From: Brachybacterium faecium DSM 4810
GTDB taxonomy: Bacteria > Actinomycetota > Actinomycetes > Actinomycetales > Dermabacteraceae
Reading direction: 5' to 3'
Assembly: GCA_000023405.1 (NCBI GenBank)
Contig: CP001643.1
Location: 3,100,001 to 3,164,000, forward strand
DNA: 64,000 nt
Under the pieces are notes generated by a model that worked only from the letters and a program-made list of their open reading frames with translations, was not told where the DNA came from and made no database searches. A program made the translations under genes and the position numbers. Below are positions 61,411 to 64,000 of the stretch, piece by piece (positions within the stretch are counted from its first letter, which is position 1; every line of letters starts with the position of its first letter).

Positions 61411-62853
61411 ATGACCACACCGTCAGAACGCCCCAACATCGTCCTCATCATGACGGACCAGCAGCGTTTCGATTCGATCGCGGCCCTCGGACACGACCAC
61501 GTCGACACGCCGAACCTGGACCGGCTCGTCCGCGAGGGCGCCGCGTTCACGAACACCTACGTGCCCTCGCCCTCGTGCGCGCCGTCCCGCGCGAGCCTCT
61601 TCACGGGGCTGTACCCGCACAGCTCAGGCGTCCTGCGGAACGATGATCCGTGGAGCCACTCCTGGGTGGAGCACCTCTCCGCCGCCGGATACCGGTGCAC
61701 GAGCGTGGGCAAGATGCACACCTACCCCTACGAGGCACCGGTGGGCTTCCACGAACGGCACGTCATCGAGAACAAGGATCGCGCCCATCCCGATCTGCCG
61801 TACTTCCTCGACCAGTGGGACAAGGCGATCTGGATCCGCGGCCATCAGAAGCCCAGCCGCGTCACGTACCGAGAGCGCGACGACTACGCAGAACGCCTCG
61901 GCGCCTTCGAATGGGAGCTCCCGGAGGATCTCCATGCCGACAACTTCGTCGGCAACCTCGCCCGCCACTGGCTCGAGACGTACCCCGAGCACGACGACCC
62001 GTTCTTCCTCCAGATCGGATTCCCCGGGCCGCACCCTCCGTACGATCCTCCGGCCCGCCACCTCGAGCCCTACCGCGACCGGCCGATGCCGGAGGCGAAG
62101 CGGACGCAGGCCGATCTGGACTCGCAGCCCGCGCCTCTGAAGGAGCTGCGCACGCATCACCAGGCCAACGACCACGATGCGATCGTCCAGCTCGAGAACC
62201 CCACGGCGGAGCAGCTGGACCGCCAGCGGCGGCACTACTTCGCCAACGTCTCCCTCATCGACGAGCAGGTCGGTGGGATCCTCGACGCCCTCGAAGAGCG
62301 CGGAGTCCTGGACAACACCGTGGTGGTGTTCACCTCGGACCACGGCGACGCGCTCAACGATCACGGTCATTCCCAGAAGTGGACGATGTACGAGCCGAGC
62401 GTGCACGTCCCCGGCATCATCTGGGGCCCGGGCCGGGTCGAGCCCGACCAGCGGTTCGACGGCCTCGTCTCGCTCATGGACATCGCGCCCACCGTGCTCG
62501 AGCTGGCGGGGCTCACTCCGCCGGAGTGGATGGAGGCACGCTCGCTCCTGCCTGCGCTGCAGGGCCAAGAGTGGGAAGGACGTCAATACGTGTTCTCCGA
62601 GCACGCGCGCGACGCGATCCTCACCGGCACGGCGCTGATGACGATGGCCCGCGATGCGCGCTACAAGCTCGTCGAATTCATCGATCATGAGGACGGTCAG
62701 CTCTTCGACCTCGCCAAGGATCCGTACGAGGAGACCAATCTCTGGTTCTGCGAAGAGCATGCAGAGACCCGACGGCGCCTCGAACGCGCCATCTCCACCT
62801 GGCGTGCCTCGAGCTCGATGCAGACCGCGACCTGGGCGAAGGACAAGCGATGA
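61411..62853 (+). CDS. Sulfatase (type I, formylglycine-dependent)
   Basis: This 480-residue alkaline-phosphatase-superfamily protein begins IVLIMTDQQRFDSIAALGHD with metal-binding Asp residues. It has the activation motif PSCAPSRASLFTG near residue 53, whose Cys is normally turned to formylglycine. Later TVVVFTSDHGDALNDHGH supplies the DH metal ligands. AAGGA precedes the ATG. There is no signal peptide, so it is cytoplasmic and would act on imported sulfated sugars or choline-type esters. It overlaps the dehydrogenase gene by four bases. Phosphonate monoester hydrolases share the fold, but the CxPSR motif favours sulfate esters. Confidence 0.9.
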   Translation: MTTPSERPNIVLIMTDQQRFDSIAALGHDHVDTPNLDRLVREGAAFTNTYVPSPSCAPSRASLFTGLYPHSSGVLRNDDPWSHSWVEHLSAAGYRCTSVGKMHTYPYEAPVGFHERHVIENKDRAHPDLPYFLDQWDKAIWIRGHQKPSRVTYRERDDYAERLGAFEWELPEDLHADNFVGNLARHWLETYPEHDDPFFLQIGFPGPHPPYDPPARHLEPYRDRPMPEAKRTQADLDSQPAPLKELRTHHQANDHDAIVQLENPTAEQLDRQRRHYFANVSLIDEQVGGILDALEERGVLDNTVVVFTSDHGDALNDHGHSQKWTMYEPSVHVPGIIWGPGRVEPDQRFDGLVSLMDIAPTVLELAGLTPPEWMEARSLLPALQGQEWEGRQYVFSEHARDAILTGTALMTMARDARYKLVEFIDHEDGQLFDLAKDPYEETNLWFCEEHAETRRRLERAISTWRASSSMQTATWAKDKR

Positions 62854-63887
62854 GCGCGGCACTCCCGAAGGCTCCGGAGGCCACCATGAGGGTGTCAGCC
62901 CTGCACGGCGTCGGCGACCTCCGCCTCACCGAACGCCCCGTGCCCGTCCCTGGGCGCGGCGAGGTGCTGGTGCGCGTCGCCGCGGTGGGCGTCTGCGGCA
63001 GCGACACGCACTACTACACCCAGGGCCGCATCGGACCGTTCGTGGTGGATCGGCCGCTCGTCCTCGGGCATGAGGCATCCGGCCGCATCGTCGGCGTCGG
63101 AGAGGCGGTCGATCCGCGCCGCATAGGTTCGCGCGTCTCGATCGAACCCCAGCGGCCATGCCGCAGCTGCACCGAATGCAAGGCGGGGAGGTACAACCTC
63201 TGCCCGCACATGGAGTTCTTCGCGACCCCGCCCATCGATGGCGCCTTCGCGGAGATGGTGGTCATCGAGGACGACTTCGCCCATGACGTCCCCGACTCCA
63301 TCAGCGATGCCGCAGCGGCTCTCGTCGAACCGCTCTCGGTCGGCATCTGGGCATGCCAGAAGGCATGTATCGGCGCCGGCTCTCGGGTGCTGATCGCCGG
63401 TGCAGGGCCGGTGGGCATCATCATCGCGCAGGTTGCTGGAGCATTCGGGGCTTCCGAGGTGCACATCAGCGACCTCTCCGACGAGCGGCTCGGCTTCGCT
63501 CGGGCACACGGTGCCACGCACACCCACCGCGCCGATTCCCCTGTCGATGACCTCGGCGTCGACGCATTCATCGATGCGTCGGGGGCCGAGCCCGCGATCC
63601 GGGCGGGCATCTCGGCCGTCCGGCCCGCTGGGTCGGTCGTGCTCGTCGGGCTCGGCGCGGATGAGGCGGTGCTGCCGGTCAACCTGCTCCAGAACCGCGA
63701 GCTGGTGCTCACCGGCGTCTTCCGCTACGCCAACACGTGGCCGCTCGCGATCCGTCTGCTGGCGGAGGGGCGAATCGACCTGGACTGCCTGGTGACGGGG
63801 CGGCACGGGCTCGCCGACGCCGAATCCGCGCTCACCTCGGGCTCCACACCGCGAAGCATGAAGTCGCTGGTCATGCCGCAGCTCTGA
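62850..63887 (+). CDS. Zinc-dependent polyol/alcohol dehydrogenase (sorbitol dehydrogenase-like)
   Basis: This 345-residue medium-chain dehydrogenase has VGVCGSDTHYYTQGRIGPFV (catalytic zinc Cys), LGHEASGRIVGVG (GHE), four structural-zinc cysteines in CRSCTECKAGRYNLC, and the Rossmann motif VLIAGAGPVGIIIAQVAGAFG. The ATG at 62850 overlaps the sulfatase stop; ATG 62886 with GGAGG just upstream is an equally good start (333 aa). It resembles sorbitol/xylitol/L-threonine dehydrogenases and probably oxidises the polyol or sugar freed by the sulfatase. Confidence 0.92.
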   Translation: MSAALPKAPEATMRVSALHGVGDLRLTERPVPVPGRGEVLVRVAAVGVCGSDTHYYTQGRIGPFVVDRPLVLGHEASGRIVGVGEAVDPRRIGSRVSIEPQRPCRSCTECKAGRYNLCPHMEFFATPPIDGAFAEMVVIEDDFAHDVPDSISDAAAALVEPLSVGIWACQKACIGAGSRVLIAGAGPVGIIIAQVAGAFGASEVHISDLSDERLGFARAHGATHTHRADSPVDDLGVDAFIDASGAEPAIRAGISAVRPAGSVVLVGLGADEAVLPVNLLQNRELVLTGVFRYANTWPLAIRLLAEGRIDLDCLVTGRHGLADAESALTSGSTPRSMKSLVMPQL

Positions 63888-63906
63888 CACCCGGGAACTG
63901 TCCCGC

Positions 63907-63928
63907 GCGGCCGTCCGCCGGCGGCCGC
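63907..63928 (+). terminator. Hairpin after the dehydrogenase gene
   Basis: GCGGCCG and CGGCCGC form a perfect seven-pair stem with an eight-base loop, starting 20 bases past the stop. Without a T-run, but well placed. Confidence 0.5.
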
Positions 63929-63937
63929 TGATCGTGG

Positions 63938-63999
63938 GGTCGCTCCTTCGGAGATACCGTCGAGTGCACAGACCGTCGGCAGACCACGAAGGAGCGGCC
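63938..63999. repeat. Inverted repeat at the window edge
   Basis: GGTCGCTCCTTCG (63938-63950) and CGAAGGAGCGGCC (63987-63999) match at 12 of 13 positions as inverted copies, 36 bases apart. It could be a second hairpin or an end of an element continuing past the window. Confidence 0.5.
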
Positions 64000-64000
64000 A

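Noticed and set aside
63938..63999. Terminal inverted repeat of an insertion sequence
   Set aside because: Only 36 bases lie between the arms and no transposase is visible before the window ends, so a hairpin is as likely.

Overview
The window looks like chromosome from a high-GC Gram-positive bacterium of the Actinomycetota. I infer a Brachybacterium or Dermabacteraceae-like organism. The reasons are very high third-position GC, frequent GTG starts, four-base ATGA/GTGA gene overlaps, carbohydrate (CUT1) transport operons without their own ATPase, and glycerol-phosphate cell-wall polymer genes. No rRNA, tRNA, CRISPR array, complete insertion sequence or prophage is visible. The genus is an inference from style, not from a marker gene.

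Layout. (1) 0.4-7.2 kb: a LacI-type repressor faces a sugar-type ABC operon (binding lipoprotein and two permeases) that also encodes a Gfo/Idh/MocA oxidoreductase and a DAO-type FAD oxidoreductase. Two tandem palindromes between them look like the repressor's operators, and a 13-bp-stem hairpin ends the operon. (2) 7.2-10.7 kb: a small hypothetical protein, then a DUF6270-like protein divergent from a two-module glycosyltransferase. (3) 10.8-20 kb: an apparent organosulfur-acquisition locus. It has two different LLM flavin monooxygenases, an O-acetylhomoserine sulfhydrylase-type PLP enzyme, and a peptide/nickel-type ABC importer in which one permease is fused to one ATPase. (4) 20-21.7 kb: an anchored or secreted glycoside-hydrolase-like protein.

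(5) 21.8-44.4 kb: a large cell-surface polymer locus of the wall teichoic acid type. It has glycerol-3-phosphate synthesis and activation (gpsA, tagD) and three CDP-glycerol glycerophosphotransferase domains, two of them in giant fusion proteins. It also has a UDP-ManNAc/ManNAcA supply pair (wecB, wecC), several glycosyltransferases, two alpha/beta-hydrolase-like capsule proteins and a TagGH-type exporter. The genes form three blocks: minus 33.5 to 21.8, plus 34.0 to 39.4, minus 44.4 to 39.4. The stretch from about 21.8 to 28.5 kb has visibly lower GC than its surroundings and looks imported.

(6) 44.7-55.6 kb: a GAP/LysE-like membrane protein, then an operon with a binding protein, ATPase, fused double permease, glycerophosphodiesterase and LacI regulator, which suggests scavenging of a phosphorylated glycerol or sugar compound. 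After it come an MgtC-family protein, a decayed paralogue of the membrane protein and an AlbA_2-type DNA-binding regulator. (7) 55.8-60 kb: nrdI-nrdF behind two NrdR-like boxes and without nrdE, then a CstR-like persulfide-sensor gene divergent from a CstB-like persulfide dioxygenase-rhodanese. (8) 59.9-64 kb: two copies of a 67-bp palindromic element, a GNAT acetyltransferase, a deletion scar joining the tails of a sulfatase and an MFS transporter, then an intact sulfatase and a zinc alcohol dehydrogenase.
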